Source of the DNA: Palsa-504 sp963834685
Lineage (GTDB): Bacteria; Actinomycetota; Actinomycetes; Streptosporangiales; Streptosporangiaceae
Reading direction: 5' to 3'
DNA: 64,000 nt
Assembly: GCA_963834685.1 (NCBI GenBank)
Contig: CAWICW010000020.1
Coordinates: forward strand, 124,001 to 188,000
Below are positions 10,448 through 19,330 of the stretch, piece by piece (position 1 is the first letter of the stretch; each line of letters opens with the position of its first letter). Under the pieces are notes generated by a model, which saw only the letters and a list, made by a program, of their open reading frames with translations, had not been told where the DNA came from and did not search any database. A program made the translations under genes and the position numbers.

Positions 10448-12220
10448 GTGGCCACCAGAGACGACAGCGGGCGTGTCTCACGGCACGACGATGAGGTGAA
10501 GAGCCTTACCGCACAGATCTCCTTTCTTGACGAGGAGATCGCCGTGCTCCGTCGCCGGCTGGCGGACTCGCCACGGCAGGTCAGGCTGCTCGAAGACAGG
10601 CTGCACGAGACCGAAGGCAGCCTCAACGGCGTCACCGCGCAGAATGAGCGGCTGGCCGCGACGCTGCGGGAGGCGCGCGACCAGATCGTGGCGCTGAAGG
10701 AAGAAGTAGACCGGCTGGCCCAGCCGCCGTCCGGGTTCGGCATCTTCCTGAACGCGTGCGAGGACGACACCGCCGATGTCTTCACCGGCGGGCGCAAGAT
10801 GCGCGTGAACGTGTCACCGAACGTCGAGCTCAGCGAGCTGCGCCCAGGCCAGGAAGTGGTCCTGAACGAAGCGCTCAACGTCGTCATCGCCCAGGGCTAC
10901 GAGAAGGTGGGCGAGGTCGTCATGCTCAAGGAGGTGCTCGCCGACGGCGAACGTGCCCTGGTCATCTCCCAGGCTGACGAGGAACGCGTGGTCCGGCTGG
11001 CCGAGCCGCTGCTGAACCAGCCGGTGCGGGCCGGCGACTCGCTGCTGCTGGAGTCCCGGTCCGGATACGTGTACGAGCGGATCCCCAAGGCCGAGGTGGA
11101 AGAGCTGATCCTGGAGGAAGTCCCGGACATCTCCTACAAGGACATCGGCGGTCTGGCCGGGCAGATCGAGCAGATCAGGGACGCGATCGAGCTGCCCTAC
11201 CTGCACGCCGACCTGTTCAAGGAGCACCAGCTCAAGCCGCCCAAGGGGGTCCTGCTCTACGGGCCGCCCGGCTGCGGCAAGACGCTGATCGCCAAGGCAG
11301 TCGCGAACTCGCTGGCCAAGCAGGTCGCGGCCAAGACCGCGGACGAGGGGGCCAAGGAAGGCAAGAGCTTCTTCCTCAACATCAAGGGCCCCGAGCTGCT
11401 GAACAAGTACGTGGGCGAGACCGAGCGGCACATCAGGCTCGTGTTCCAGCGGGCCCGGGAGAAGGCCAGCGAGGGCATGCCCGTCATCGTGTTCTTCGAC
11501 GAGATGGACTCGATCTTCCGCACCCGGGGCTCGGGCGTGTCCAGCGACGTGGAGAACACGATCGTGCCGCAGCTGCTGTCCGAGATCGACGGCGTGGAGG
11601 GCCTGGAGAACGTCATCGTCATCGGGGCCTCGAACCGCGAGGACATGATCGACCCGGCGATCCTGCGGCCGGGCCGGCTCGACGTCAAGATCAAGATCGA
11701 GCGGCCCGACGCCGAGGCGGCCCGGGACATCTTCTCCAAGTACGTGCTCAAGGAACTGCCGCTGCACCCGGACGACATAACCGAGCATGACGGGTCGCCG
11801 CAGGCCACCGTCGAGGCCATGATCCAGCGCACGGTCGAGCGGATGTACACCGAGTCCGAGGAGAACCGGTTCCTGGAGGTCACTTACGCCAACGGCGACA
11901 AGGAAGTGCTGTACTTCAAGGACTTCAACTCCGGCGCCATGATCGAGAACATCGTGGCCCGGGCTAAGAAGATGGCCATCAAGGAGTTCCTGGAGACCGG
12001 GCAGAAGGGCATGCGGGTCAGTCACCTGCTGGCCGCGTGCGTCGACGAGTTCAGCGAGAACGAGGACCTGCCGAACACCACGAACCCGGACGACTGGGCC
12101 CGCATCTCCGGCAAGAAGGGCGAGCGTATCGTCTACATCAGGACCCTGGTCTCCGGCAAGACCGGCACCGAGGCAGGCCGCTCGATCGACACCGTGGCGA
12201 ACACCGGGCAGTACCTTTGA
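10448..12220 (+). CDS. arc: Proteasome-associated AAA ATPase (ARC/Mpa)
   Basis: Hexameric unfoldase that binds pupylated proteins and threads them into the 20S proteasome. From the GTG at 10448 (AGGAGGAGGT at 10431-10440) it has 590 residues; a GTG at 10439 is too close to the ribosome-binding site. The N-terminal coiled coil (about residues 15-90), where Pup docks, is followed by OB domains and an AAA domain with Walker A GPPGCGKT and Walker B VIVFFDEMDS. The C-terminus is GQYL, the Gln-Tyr-Leu type tail that opens the proteasome gate. It precedes dop, pup, prcB and prcA in the standard order. Confidence 0.97.
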   Translation: MATRDDSGRVSRHDDEVKSLTAQISFLDEEIAVLRRRLADSPRQVRLLEDRLHETEGSLNGVTAQNERLAATLREARDQIVALKEEVDRLAQPPSGFGIFLNACEDDTADVFTGGRKMRVNVSPNVELSELRPGQEVVLNEALNVVIAQGYEKVGEVVMLKEVLADGERALVISQADEERVVRLAEPLLNQPVRAGDSLLLESRSGYVYERIPKAEVEELILEEVPDISYKDIGGLAGQIEQIRDAIELPYLHADLFKEHQLKPPKGVLLYGPPGCGKTLIAKAVANSLAKQVAAKTADEGAKEGKSFFLNIKGPELLNKYVGETERHIRLVFQRAREKASEGMPVIVFFDEMDSIFRTRGSGVSSDVENTIVPQLLSEIDGVEGLENVIVIGASNREDMIDPAILRPGRLDVKIKIERPDAEAARDIFSKYVLKELPLHPDDITEHDGSPQATVEAMIQRTVERMYTESEENRFLEVTYANGDKEVLYFKDFNSGAMIENIVARAKKMAIKEFLETGQKGMRVSHLLAACVDEFSENEDLPNTTNPDDWARISGKKGERIVYIRTLVSGKTGTEAGRSIDTVANTGQYL

Positions 12221-12290
12221 TGCTCGTTCGCCCTCCAAGGGGGGCGGGGTAAAGAGTGTGTCGGCATGTCGCCTTCGTCCGTAACGGCAT

Positions 12291-12296
12291 TAGGCT
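12291..12296 (+). promoter_or_regulatory. Putative -10 element for a leaderless dop transcript
   Basis: TAGGCT lies exactly 7 bases before the ATG at 12304, the spacing expected for a leaderless start in actinobacteria. The transcript would begin at the mini-ORF that is coupled to dop. No clear -35 element was assigned. Confidence 0.4.
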
Positions 12297-12303
12297 GCTT
12301 GGC

Positions 12304-12363
12304 ATGAGCGAGCTGGAGGGCCGCCTCCACGCGGGCCGGAGGCGAGCGGGAGTGACTTCATGA
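12304..12363 (+). CDS. 19-codon mini-ORF coupled to dop
   Basis: It encodes MSELEGRLHAGRRRAGVTS and its TGA (12361-12363) overlaps the ATG of dop (ATGA). Both ends of the peptide (MSE at the start, RRRAG later) match the mini-ORF at 5899 in front of the second importer ATPase, and both share a GGAGGCGAGCGGG block. The likely role is translational coupling or leader-peptide control of dop. The overlap is seen directly; translation is inferred. Confidence 0.5.
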   Translation: MSELEGRLHAGRRRAGVTS

Positions 12364-13877
12364 GCGTTCTGCGGGTGATGGGCACCGAGACGGAATACGG
12401 CATCTCCGTGCCCGGCCAGCCCGGCGCCAACGCGATGGTGACCTCGTCCCAGATCGTCAACGCTTACCAGGCGGCCACCGCCGCCCGGGCCCGCCGGGCC
12501 CGGTGGGACTTCGAGGAGGAGAACCCGCTGCGAGACGCCCGCGGGTTCGACCTGACCCGGGAGGCGGCGGACTCCTCCCAGCTGACCGACGAGGACCTGG
12601 GCCTGGCCAACGTCATCCTCACCAACGGCGGCCGGCTGTACGTCGACCACGCCCACCCCGAGTACTCCGCGCCCGAGTGCACCAACCCGCTGTCGGTGGT
12701 GATCTGGGATAAGGCCGGCGAGCGGGTCATGGCCGAAGCCGCGACTAAGGCGGCGACCGTACCCGGCAGCGCGCCCATCCAGCTGTACAAGAACAACACC
12801 GACAACAAGGGCGCCTCCTACGGCTCGCATGAGAACTACCTGATGCGCCGGGCCACGCCGTTCGCCGACATCGTCAAGTTCCTCGTCCCGTTCTTCGTGT
12901 CCCGCCAGGTGATCTGCGGGGCCGGGCGGGTCGGCATCGGCGCCGACGGCCGGGGCTCCGGCTTCCAGATCAGCCAGCGGGCCGACTACTTCGAGGTCGA
13001 AGTGGGCCTGGAGACCACGCTGAAGCGGCCCATCATCAACACCAGGGACGAGCCGCACGCCGACCCGGAGAAGTACCGCCGGCTGCACGTGATCCTCGGC
13101 GACGCCAACATGAGCGAGGTATGCACCTACCTCAAGGTCGGCACCACCTCGCTGGTGCTCTCGATGATCGAGGACAAGTTTCTCGGCTCGGACCTGTCCG
13201 TCGAGGCGCCGGTGGCCGAGCTCCGCGCGATCTCGCACGATCCGGCCTGCCGCCGCCTGGTCACGCTCAAGGACGGCCGGAAGATGACCGCCGTTCAGCT
13301 ACAGGCTGAATACCTCGAGCTAGCCCGCAAGTACACCGAGGACCGGTACGGAAACGACGTCGACGACATCACCGCCGACGTCCTGGACCGGTGGGAGTCG
13401 GTGCTGAACCGGCTGGCCGAGGACCCCATGCTGCTGGCCAAGGAGCTGGACTGGGTGGCCAAGCTCGAGTTGCTCGAGGGGTACCGGTCCCGGGACTCGC
13501 TGAGCTGGGATCATCCCCGGCTGCAGCTCGTCGACCTGCAGTACTCCGACGTGCGACCGGACCGCGGCCTGTACAACCGGCTGGCCGCCCGGGGCCGGAT
13601 GGTACGGCTGACCGACGACGCGACCGTGGACCGGGCCGTCGAGAACCCGCCGGAGGATACCAGGGCCTACTTCCGCGGCCGCTGCCTGCGGCAGTATCCC
13701 GAGTCGGTGGCCGCCGCCTCCTGGGACTCCGTCATCTTCGACATCCCCGGCCGGGAGTCGCTGCAACGCGTCCCCACCTTGGAGCCGCTGCGCGGCACCA
13801 AGGCGCACGTGGGCGAGCTGCTGGATCGCTGCCGGACCGCGGCTGAGCTGGTCGCCGCCCTGACTGGCCAAGACTGA
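12360..13877 (+). CDS. dop: Deamidase/depupylase of Pup (Dop)
   Basis: Carboxylate-amine-ligase-fold enzyme that converts the C-terminal Gln of Pup to Glu and also removes Pup from substrates. The 505-residue protein starts with MGTETEYGISVPG, the Dop form of the nucleotide-binding motif; PafA ligases have a different start. The N-terminal insertion typical of Dop (about residues 40-80) is present, as are the conserved YVDHAHPEYSAPE and NTRDEPHAD segments. Neighbouring Pup ends in GGQ, so Dop is required before ligation. PafA itself is not in this window. Confidence 0.96.
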   Translation: MSVLRVMGTETEYGISVPGQPGANAMVTSSQIVNAYQAATAARARRARWDFEEENPLRDARGFDLTREAADSSQLTDEDLGLANVILTNGGRLYVDHAHPEYSAPECTNPLSVVIWDKAGERVMAEAATKAATVPGSAPIQLYKNNTDNKGASYGSHENYLMRRATPFADIVKFLVPFFVSRQVICGAGRVGIGADGRGSGFQISQRADYFEVEVGLETTLKRPIINTRDEPHADPEKYRRLHVILGDANMSEVCTYLKVGTTSLVLSMIEDKFLGSDLSVEAPVAELRAISHDPACRRLVTLKDGRKMTAVQLQAEYLELARKYTEDRYGNDVDDITADVLDRWESVLNRLAEDPMLLAKELDWVAKLELLEGYRSRDSLSWDHPRLQLVDLQYSDVRPDRGLYNRLAARGRMVRLTDDATVDRAVENPPEDTRAYFRGRCLRQYPESVAAASWDSVIFDIPGRESLQRVPTLEPLRGTKAHVGELLDRCRTAAELVAALTGQD

Positions 13878-14015
13878 CCGCCAGGATTAGCGCCCTGTTT
13901 CCTCCCCCACATCCACCCTCAGGGTGGGTCGCGAGTTCGTACCGATTTTCACCCGGCGGGATTGGGCGGGACTCACACGGGTGACGATAGCGTTGGGACA
14001 GACGGAGGTAGCGAT

Positions 14016-14228
14016 ATGGCAACCAACAAGGACACAGGCGGTCAGCGGCAGACCACGAGGCGCGCCGACGAGACCGAGCAGGTGGAGTCCGGGACCACCG
14101 AGGAGGTCCGGGAGCGGCACGAGAAGCTCTCCGACGACGTCGACGCGATCCTCGACGAGATCGACGAGGTCCTCGAGGAGAACGCCGAGGAGTTCGTGCG
14201 GTCGTACGTCCAGAAGGGCGGCCAGTAA
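14016..14228 (+). CDS. pup: Prokaryotic ubiquitin-like protein Pup
   Basis: A 70-residue, acidic, mostly disordered modifier that is attached to target lysines and directs them to the proteasome. The ATG at 14016 follows GGAGGT at 14004-14009; the in-frame extension to 13962 is not supported. The central helix region (RERHEKLSDDVDAILDEIDE) is the ARC-binding segment. The C-terminus is VQKGGQ: Gly-Gly followed by Gln, meaning that Dop must deamidate it before PafA can use it. Confidence 0.97.
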   Translation: MATNKDTGGQRQTTRRADETEQVESGTTEEVRERHEKLSDDVDAILDEIDEVLEENAEEFVRSYVQKGGQ

Positions 14229-14351
14229 CCGGCCCAGCGGTTCGCCGTGGGCGGACACGCCGGCGTCTTCGGCGTGGCTGTCTCGCTCTGACACGGCAGT
14301 AGGGTCTGTGGAAGGCACTGCTGTGCCGACCACCTCGGGAGGAGGTTCGCG

Positions 14352-15272
14352 TTGGGCTCGTACTTTGACGGCTCTGCACATTCCCGGCAGTCCGGCCCGT
14401 TCGCCGGGGGAGAAGGAGGTCCCGGGCGGACCCAGATCGGGCCCGCGGCGGGCTTCATGGACCGGCAGACCTCGTCGTTCGCGGATTTCCTCGCCTCCCA
14501 CTCTCCGGATCTGCTGCCCGGCCGGGCTCCCGGCGGAGCGGCAGACTCCCCTGCGCTGCGCGACCTGCCGCACGCCACCACGATCGTCGCTGCGGTCTGC
14601 CACCACGGCGTGGTACTGGCGGGTGACCGCCGGGCCACCGCCGGGAGCATGATCGCCAAGCGGGACGTGGAGAAGGTGTTCCGCAGTGACGAGTTCTCGG
14701 CCGTCGCCTACGCCGGGACGGGCAGCGTCGGGATCGAGTTCATCCGGCTGTTCCAGGTCGAGCTGGAGCACTACGAGAAGATGGAAGGCCGCCCGCTGTC
14801 GCTGGAGGGCAAGGCCAACCGGCTGGCCTGGATGATCAGGGGCAACCTGGCCGCGGCCATGCAGGGGCTCATCGTCGTGCCGCTCTTCGTCGGCTATGAC
14901 GAGGAGGCGGGCCAGGGCCGGATCTTCAGCTACGACGTGGCCGGAGGCCCGTACGAGGAGCAGCGGTTCCACTCCATCGGCTCGGGATCGGTGTTCGCCC
15001 GCGGCTCACTGAAGAAGCTGTACGTCGACGACATGCCGGTGCGCGACGCCGTGCTGGCCTGCGTCCAGGCACTGTACGACGCTGCAGACGACGACTCGGC
15101 GACCGGCGGCCCGGATATGACCCGCCGGATCTTCCCGGTCATCGCCACGGTGACGCCCGACGGCTTCCGCAAGCTGCCCGAAGCCGAGTCCGAGGATTAC
15201 GCCCAGCAGGTAGTGCAGGAGCGGATGACCAGGCCCGACGGCCCATCCGCCCCGCTGCGCACGGCCGGCTGA
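14352..15272 (+). CDS. prcB: 20S proteasome beta subunit PrcB
   Basis: Catalytic subunit of the actinobacterial proteasome, 306 residues from a TTG at 14352 preceded by AGGAGGT at 14340-14346. A propeptide of about 75 residues ends at HA, and the mature protein would begin at Thr76 (TTIVAAVCHHG), the nucleophile freed by self-cleavage. GDRRATAG carries further active-site residues. PrcB rings stack between PrcA rings. The next gene, prcA, starts 50 bases downstream. Confidence 0.96.
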   Translation: MGSYFDGSAHSRQSGPFAGGEGGPGRTQIGPAAGFMDRQTSSFADFLASHSPDLLPGRAPGGAADSPALRDLPHATTIVAAVCHHGVVLAGDRRATAGSMIAKRDVEKVFRSDEFSAVAYAGTGSVGIEFIRLFQVELEHYEKMEGRPLSLEGKANRLAWMIRGNLAAAMQGLIVVPLFVGYDEEAGQGRIFSYDVAGGPYEEQRFHSIGSGSVFARGSLKKLYVDDMPVRDAVLACVQALYDAADDDSATGGPDMTRRIFPVIATVTPDGFRKLPEAESEDYAQQVVQERMTRPDGPSAPLRTAG

Positions 15273-15322
15273 CGCAGCTTGTCCCTGAGTCCCGCCCCAC
15301 CTAGGTAAAGGAAGCGTTCGCG

Positions 15323-16168
15323 GTGTCCATGCCGTTCGGTTATGTCTCACCCGCACAGGCCATGCGGGACAAGGCCGAATACGCGCGTCAGGGAATCGCG
15401 CGCGGCCGCAGCTGCGTCACGCTGCAGTACGAGGGCGGGATCTTGCTGATGGCACCCAACCCGTCGAGGGCGCTGTACAAGATCGGCGAGATCTACGACC
15501 GGATCGCGTTCGCCGCGGTGGGCCGGTACAACGAATACGAGACTCTGCGCAGGGCCGGGATCACGTACGCGGACACCACCGGCCTCATGTTCGACCGGCA
15601 CGACGTCACGGCCCGCGGCATCGCCAACTACTATGCCCAGAACCTGGGCACCATCTTCACCGAGAACCTCAAGCCGTTCGAGGTGGAGATCGTCGTGGCC
15701 GAGGTCGGTACGCAGCCGGACGCCGATCAGATCTACCGGATCACCTTCGACGGGTCGGTGACCGATGAACCGGGCTTCGTCGCCTTCGGCGGGCAGGCCG
15801 ACCAGGTTTCCGCGGCGCTGAAGGAGCGTTACTCCGCGGGCATGTCCCTGACCGAGGCGTTCGGTGCCGCGCTGGCCGCACTGACGGCCACCGGCAACGG
15901 GGAGCGCACCGAGCTGGCGGCGAGCCAGCTGGAGGTCGCCGTCCTGGACCGGACCCGGGATCACCGCACGTTTCGCCGCATCCGCGCGGCCCGGCTCGAG
16001 GAGCTCATCGCCGAGAGCCGCTCCACCGCCGCGAAGAGCTCTCCGGCGGCCGACGCCCCGCCGGCGCCGCCGGCCGGCTCCGGGCCCGCCACGGGTCCCG
16101 ACGCAGGCAGCACCGACCGCGGCAGCGGCCTGGGTGGCGCGGACGGCACCCCGCCGAACCCCCTCTAG
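15323..16168 (+). CDS. prcA: 20S proteasome alpha subunit PrcA
   Basis: Non-catalytic outer-ring subunit that gates entry and docks the ARC tail. It starts at GTG 15323 or ATG 15329, with AAAGGA just upstream. The conserved N-terminus MPFGYVSPAQAMRDKAEYA is present, and the core follows mycobacterial PrcA closely (for example YAQNLGTIFTEN). The C-terminal 45 residues are an Ala/Pro/Gly-rich disordered tail. The gene ends at a strong bidirectional hairpin. Confidence 0.96.
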   Translation: MSMPFGYVSPAQAMRDKAEYARQGIARGRSCVTLQYEGGILLMAPNPSRALYKIGEIYDRIAFAAVGRYNEYETLRRAGITYADTTGLMFDRHDVTARGIANYYAQNLGTIFTENLKPFEVEIVVAEVGTQPDADQIYRITFDGSVTDEPGFVAFGGQADQVSAALKERYSAGMSLTEAFGAALAALTATGNGERTELAASQLEVAVLDRTRDHRTFRRIRAARLEELIAESRSTAAKSSPAADAPPAPPAGSGPATGPDAGSTDRGSGLGGADGTPPNPL

Positions 16169-16217
16169 GCCCGGGCTGAGCCGCTCAGCCCGGGCCGCCA
16201 GCGGCTCAGCCCGGGCC
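16168..16217. terminator. Bidirectional hairpin between prcA and the carboxyltransferase gene
   Basis: Positions 16168-16185 pair perfectly with 16200-16217 (18 bp). A second copy of part of the right arm gives an alternative 12-bp hairpin nested inside (16168-16179 with 16185-16196). It lies between two convergent genes and has no T-run, as is common for actinobacterial terminators. Confidence 0.75.
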
Positions 16218-16225
16218 GCGCGAGC

Positions 16226-17734
16226 TCACAGCGGGATGTTGGCGTGCGTTCCCTTGAGCTGGGGGGCCTCGGCGATGGCCCGGATCAGCTCGCGGCGTGT
16301 CTGGCTGGGCTCGATGATGGCGTCGATGACGCCGATATCGACCGCGCGCTGCAGGCCGCCAGCGGTGGCCTCGTGCTCGGCGGCCAGTTCCGTCTCGGCC
16401 TCGTGCAGCCGCTCGGGCGGCACCGAGGCCAGCGTGCGCCGGTGCAGGATTCGGATGGCCGCGACCGCGCCCATGACGGCCACCTCGGCGCCCGGCCAGG
16501 CGTAGACGCGGGTCGCGCCGAGCGAGCGGGAGTTCATCGCGATGTAGGCCCCGCCGAACGCCTTGCGGGTTACCAGCGTCACCCGGGGCACCGCGGCCTC
16601 GGCGAACGCGTGCAGCAGCTTGGCGCCGCGGCGGACGACGCCGTCCCACTCCTGGCCGACCCCGGGCAGGTAGCCCGGCACGTCCACCAGCACCACGAGC
16701 GGCACGCCGAACGCATCGCACATCCGGACGAAGCGTGCCGCCTTCTCCGCCGCCGCGGCGTCCAGGCAGCCGCCGAGCCGCATCGGGTTGCTGGCCACCA
16801 CGCCGACCGTGCGCCCGGCCAGCCGGCCGAGGATCGTCACGATGTTCGGCGCCCACCGGGGGTGCAGTTCCACGCCCGGCGAATCGAGCAGCTTGGCGGT
16901 CAGCAGGTGCACGTCGTAGGCGCGGCGGGCGGAATCGGGCAGCACACCGGACAGATCGCGGTCCTCTGCGTCCTCGGCGATCTTCCCCTGATCGCTGAGC
17001 AGCGCCGCTATCTGGCGGGCCCGGTCCATGGCCTCCGCGTCGGTCTCGGTCACCACGTGCACCACGCCGGAGCGGCGGCTGTGCGGCTCCGGCCCGCCGA
17101 GCCGCTCCATGTCCACGTCCTCACCGGTCACCGAGCGCACCACGTCCGGGCCGGTGACGAAGATGCGGCCCTGGCCGGACAGGATCACGATGTCGGTCAG
17201 CGCCGGGCCGTAGGCGGCCCCGCCGGCCGCGGGACCGAGCACCACCGAGATCTGCGGCACCCGTCCAGAGGCGGCGGTCATCGCCGCGAAGACGGTTCCC
17301 ACCGCGTGCAAGCTGGCCACGCCCTCGGCGAGCCGGGCGCCGCCCGAGTGCCACAGGCCCACGATCGGAACCCCCCGGGAGACCGCCTCCGCGTACGCGC
17401 CGACGATCGCGGCGCTGCCCGCGGTGCCCATGGCCCCGCCCTGCACCCGCGGGTCGGAGGCGAAGGCCACCGCGCCCGCGCCGTGGACCAGCCCGACGCC
17501 CGCGACCACCCCGCTCCGCTCGTCTCCGCCCGCCGGCAGCAGCTCCAGCGTGCCGGGGTCGAACAGCGCTGCCAGCCGTTCCCGCGGGTCACGGGGCATG
17601 CCCACGCGCGGGGGGCTGGGGAGGTCGTCCCCCCGGGGCGTGCCCTGGCGGGGGGGCTTGGGGGGGTCGTCCCCCCGGGGCGGTAGGGCCGGCCGGGGCG
17701 CGGCAGCCGCGCCCGGATCCAGGGTGGTCGTCAT
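16226..17734 (-). CDS. Acyl-CoA carboxylase carboxyltransferase (beta) subunit
   Basis: Transfers the carboxyl group from biotin to acetyl- or propionyl-CoA to give malonyl- or methylmalonyl-CoA. The 502-residue protein has both crotonase-like halves of the AccD/PccB family: GLVHGAGAVAFASDPRVQGGAMG in the first and PGYLPGVGQEWDGVVRRGAKLLHAFAEA, with GGAYIAMNSR, in the second. It closes the fatty-acid operon, which explains the need for malonyl-CoA. No biotin carboxylase gene is in the window. The N-terminal about 50 residues contain two tandem RGDD-P-rich segments encoded by G-rich repeats and lack similarity to the family. Confidence 0.92.
   Translation of the reverse strand: MTTTLDPGAAAAPRPALPPRGDDPPKPPRQGTPRGDDLPSPPRVGMPRDPRERLAALFDPGTLELLPAGGDERSGVVAGVGLVHGAGAVAFASDPRVQGGAMGTAGSAAIVGAYAEAVSRGVPIVGLWHSGGARLAEGVASLHAVGTVFAAMTAASGRVPQISVVLGPAAGGAAYGPALTDIVILSGQGRIFVTGPDVVRSVTGEDVDMERLGGPEPHSRRSGVVHVVTETDAEAMDRARQIAALLSDQGKIAEDAEDRDLSGVLPDSARRAYDVHLLTAKLLDSPGVELHPRWAPNIVTILGRLAGRTVGVVASNPMRLGGCLDAAAAEKAARFVRMCDAFGVPLVVLVDVPGYLPGVGQEWDGVVRRGAKLLHAFAEAAVPRVTLVTRKAFGGAYIAMNSRSLGATRVYAWPGAEVAVMGAVAAIRILHRRTLASVPPERLHEAETELAAEHEATAGGLQRAVDIGVIDAIIEPSQTRRELIRAIAEAPQLKGTHANIPL
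17607..17683 (+). repeat. G-rich palindromic repeat, tandem copies 3 and 4 in the carboxyltransferase N-terminus
   Basis: Two copies (about 17607-17640 and 17649-17683) share the core GGTCGTCCCCCCGGGGCG. On the minus strand they encode PRGDDLPSPPR and PRGDDPPKPPR near the N-terminus of the carboxyltransferase. The reading frame stays open through both. Confidence 0.75.
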
Positions 17735-17753
17735 CCGAGGTCTCCTCTACCGG

Positions 17754-19001
17754 TCATACGGCGGTGAACACCAGCGACACGTTGTGGCCGCCGAACCCGA
17801 ACGCGTTGTTCAGCACGGCCATCGGCTCGGTGCCGCGCTTGGTCAGCGGTCTCGGCTCGGTGGCGACGTCGACGGGCACGTCGTCGTCCAGGTCTTCGAG
17901 GTTGATCGTGGGCGGGGCCACCTGGTCGTGCAGCGCGAGGATGGCGGCCACCGACTCGATGGCGCCCGCGCCGCCCAGCAGGTGCCCGGTCATCGACTTG
18001 GTGGACGAGACGACCACACCATCGGCCGCCGATCCCAGCGCCTTGACCAGGGCCTGCGCCTCGAGCGGGTCGCCCTCCGGGGTGGAGGTGGCATGCGCGT
18101 TCACGTGCACCACCTGCTCCGGGTCAACCCGCCCGTCGGACAGCGCCCGGCCGATCGCCGCGGCGACGCCGGCTCCGTCGGGCGCCGGGTGGGCGATGTG
18201 ATAGGCGTCCGAGGAGTAGCCGGCCCCCGCCGCGACGGCGTACACCCGCGCGCCGCGCCGCCGCGCGTGCGACAGCGACTCCAGCACCAGCATGCCGGCG
18301 CCCTCGCCGAGCACGAACCCGTCTCGGCCCTTGTCGAACGGGCGCGAGGCCCGCTCGGGGTCGTCGTTGCGGGTCGACATGGCCCGCATGACCGCGAACG
18401 CGGCGATGTTCAGCGCCATGATCGCCGCCTCGGTGCCACCCGCCACGACCACGTCGGCCCGCCCGGAACGGATCATGTCGATGCCGTACCCGATCGCCTC
18501 CGCGCCGGACGCGCACGCGCTGACCAGCGAGTGCGCTCCGGCGTGCGCCCCGAGCTCCATGCTGATCCAGCCGGCCGACCCGTTGGGCATGAGCATCGGC
18601 ACCGTATACGGCGAGATGCGCTGCCAGCCCTTGGAGTTGAGGATGTCGTAGCCGCCCAGCGTCGATCCGATGCCGCCGATCCCGCTGGTGACGCTGACCC
18701 CGAGGCGTTCCGGGTCCACCTCCGGCGCGCCCGCGTCGGCCCACGCTTCGCGCGAGGCGACGAGCGCGAACTGCTCGCACCGGTCCATCCGGCGGGCCTG
18801 CACGCGGCCCACGATCTCCGCCGGGTCGGCGGCTGCCGGTGCGGCGATCCGCACCGGCAGCTGCTCGGCCCACGGTTCGGTCAGGCGCTGTACGCCGCTC
18901 CGCCCGGCCAGCATCGCCGCCCAGGTCGACGCGGCGTCCCCGCCGAGCGGGGTGGTCGCGCCGAGCCCGGTGACGACGACGGTTTCGCGGTCCACCGTCA
19001 C
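17754..19001 (-). CDS. fabF: Beta-ketoacyl-ACP synthase II
   Basis: Elongating condensing enzyme of type II fatty-acid synthesis, 415 residues. The thiolase fold carries the catalytic Cys163 in SACASGAEAIGYG, His in NAHATSTPEGD and His in KSMTGHLLGGAG, the usual Cys-His-His triad. The GTG start overlaps the ACP stop (GTGA), so the two are coupled. It follows fabD, fabH and acpP in the order known from Streptomyces. Confidence 0.95.
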   Translation of the reverse strand: MTVDRETVVVTGLGATTPLGGDAASTWAAMLAGRSGVQRLTEPWAEQLPVRIAAPAAADPAEIVGRVQARRMDRCEQFALVASREAWADAGAPEVDPERLGVSVTSGIGGIGSTLGGYDILNSKGWQRISPYTVPMLMPNGSAGWISMELGAHAGAHSLVSACASGAEAIGYGIDMIRSGRADVVVAGGTEAAIMALNIAAFAVMRAMSTRNDDPERASRPFDKGRDGFVLGEGAGMLVLESLSHARRRGARVYAVAAGAGYSSDAYHIAHPAPDGAGVAAAIGRALSDGRVDPEQVVHVNAHATSTPEGDPLEAQALVKALGSAADGVVVSSTKSMTGHLLGGAGAIESVAAILALHDQVAPPTINLEDLDDDVPVDVATEPRPLTKRGTEPMAVLNNAFGFGGHNVSLVFTAV

Positions 19002-19249
19002 GCCGAGCTGCCGGCGTTCTTGGCCACGAAGTTCACCACGTCCTGGACGGTGGTGAGGTCCTTCAGCTGGTCATCGGGGATCTCGACACCGAACTTGTCC
19101 TGGGCCGCGACGGCGATCTCGACCATGGACAGCGAGTCGATATCGAGGTCGTCGACAAAGCTCTTGTTGGGGGTCACCTCGTCGGCGGGCACGCCGGCGA
19201 TCTCCTCGACGATTTCGCCCAGCCCTTCGAGGATCTCCAGATCTGTCAT
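18998..19249 (-). CDS. acpP: Acyl carrier protein
   Basis: An 83-residue acidic carrier of growing acyl chains. The phosphopantetheine attachment site is Ser39 in DDLDIDSLSMVE. The ATG at 19249 has AAGGAG upstream; the longer open frame to 19312 is not supported. It sits between fabH and fabF and overlaps fabF by four bases. Confidence 0.96.
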   Translation of the reverse strand: MTDLEILEGLGEIVEEIAGVPADEVTPNKSFVDDLDIDSLSMVEIAVAAQDKFGVEIPDDQLKDLTTVQDVVNFVAKNAGSSA

Positions 19250-19330
19250 GCTGTTTGCTCCTTGTCGTGAACTGATGAATGTGGTCTGGCTGCCCCGAGG
19301 CGGGGCTGGCAACCTCGCTCCAGGGCCCGG

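Noticed and set aside
14016..16168. Prophage or mobile-element cargo
   Set aside because: Gene order matches the vertically inherited proteasome locus; no integrase, transposase or attachment repeats were found anywhere in the window.
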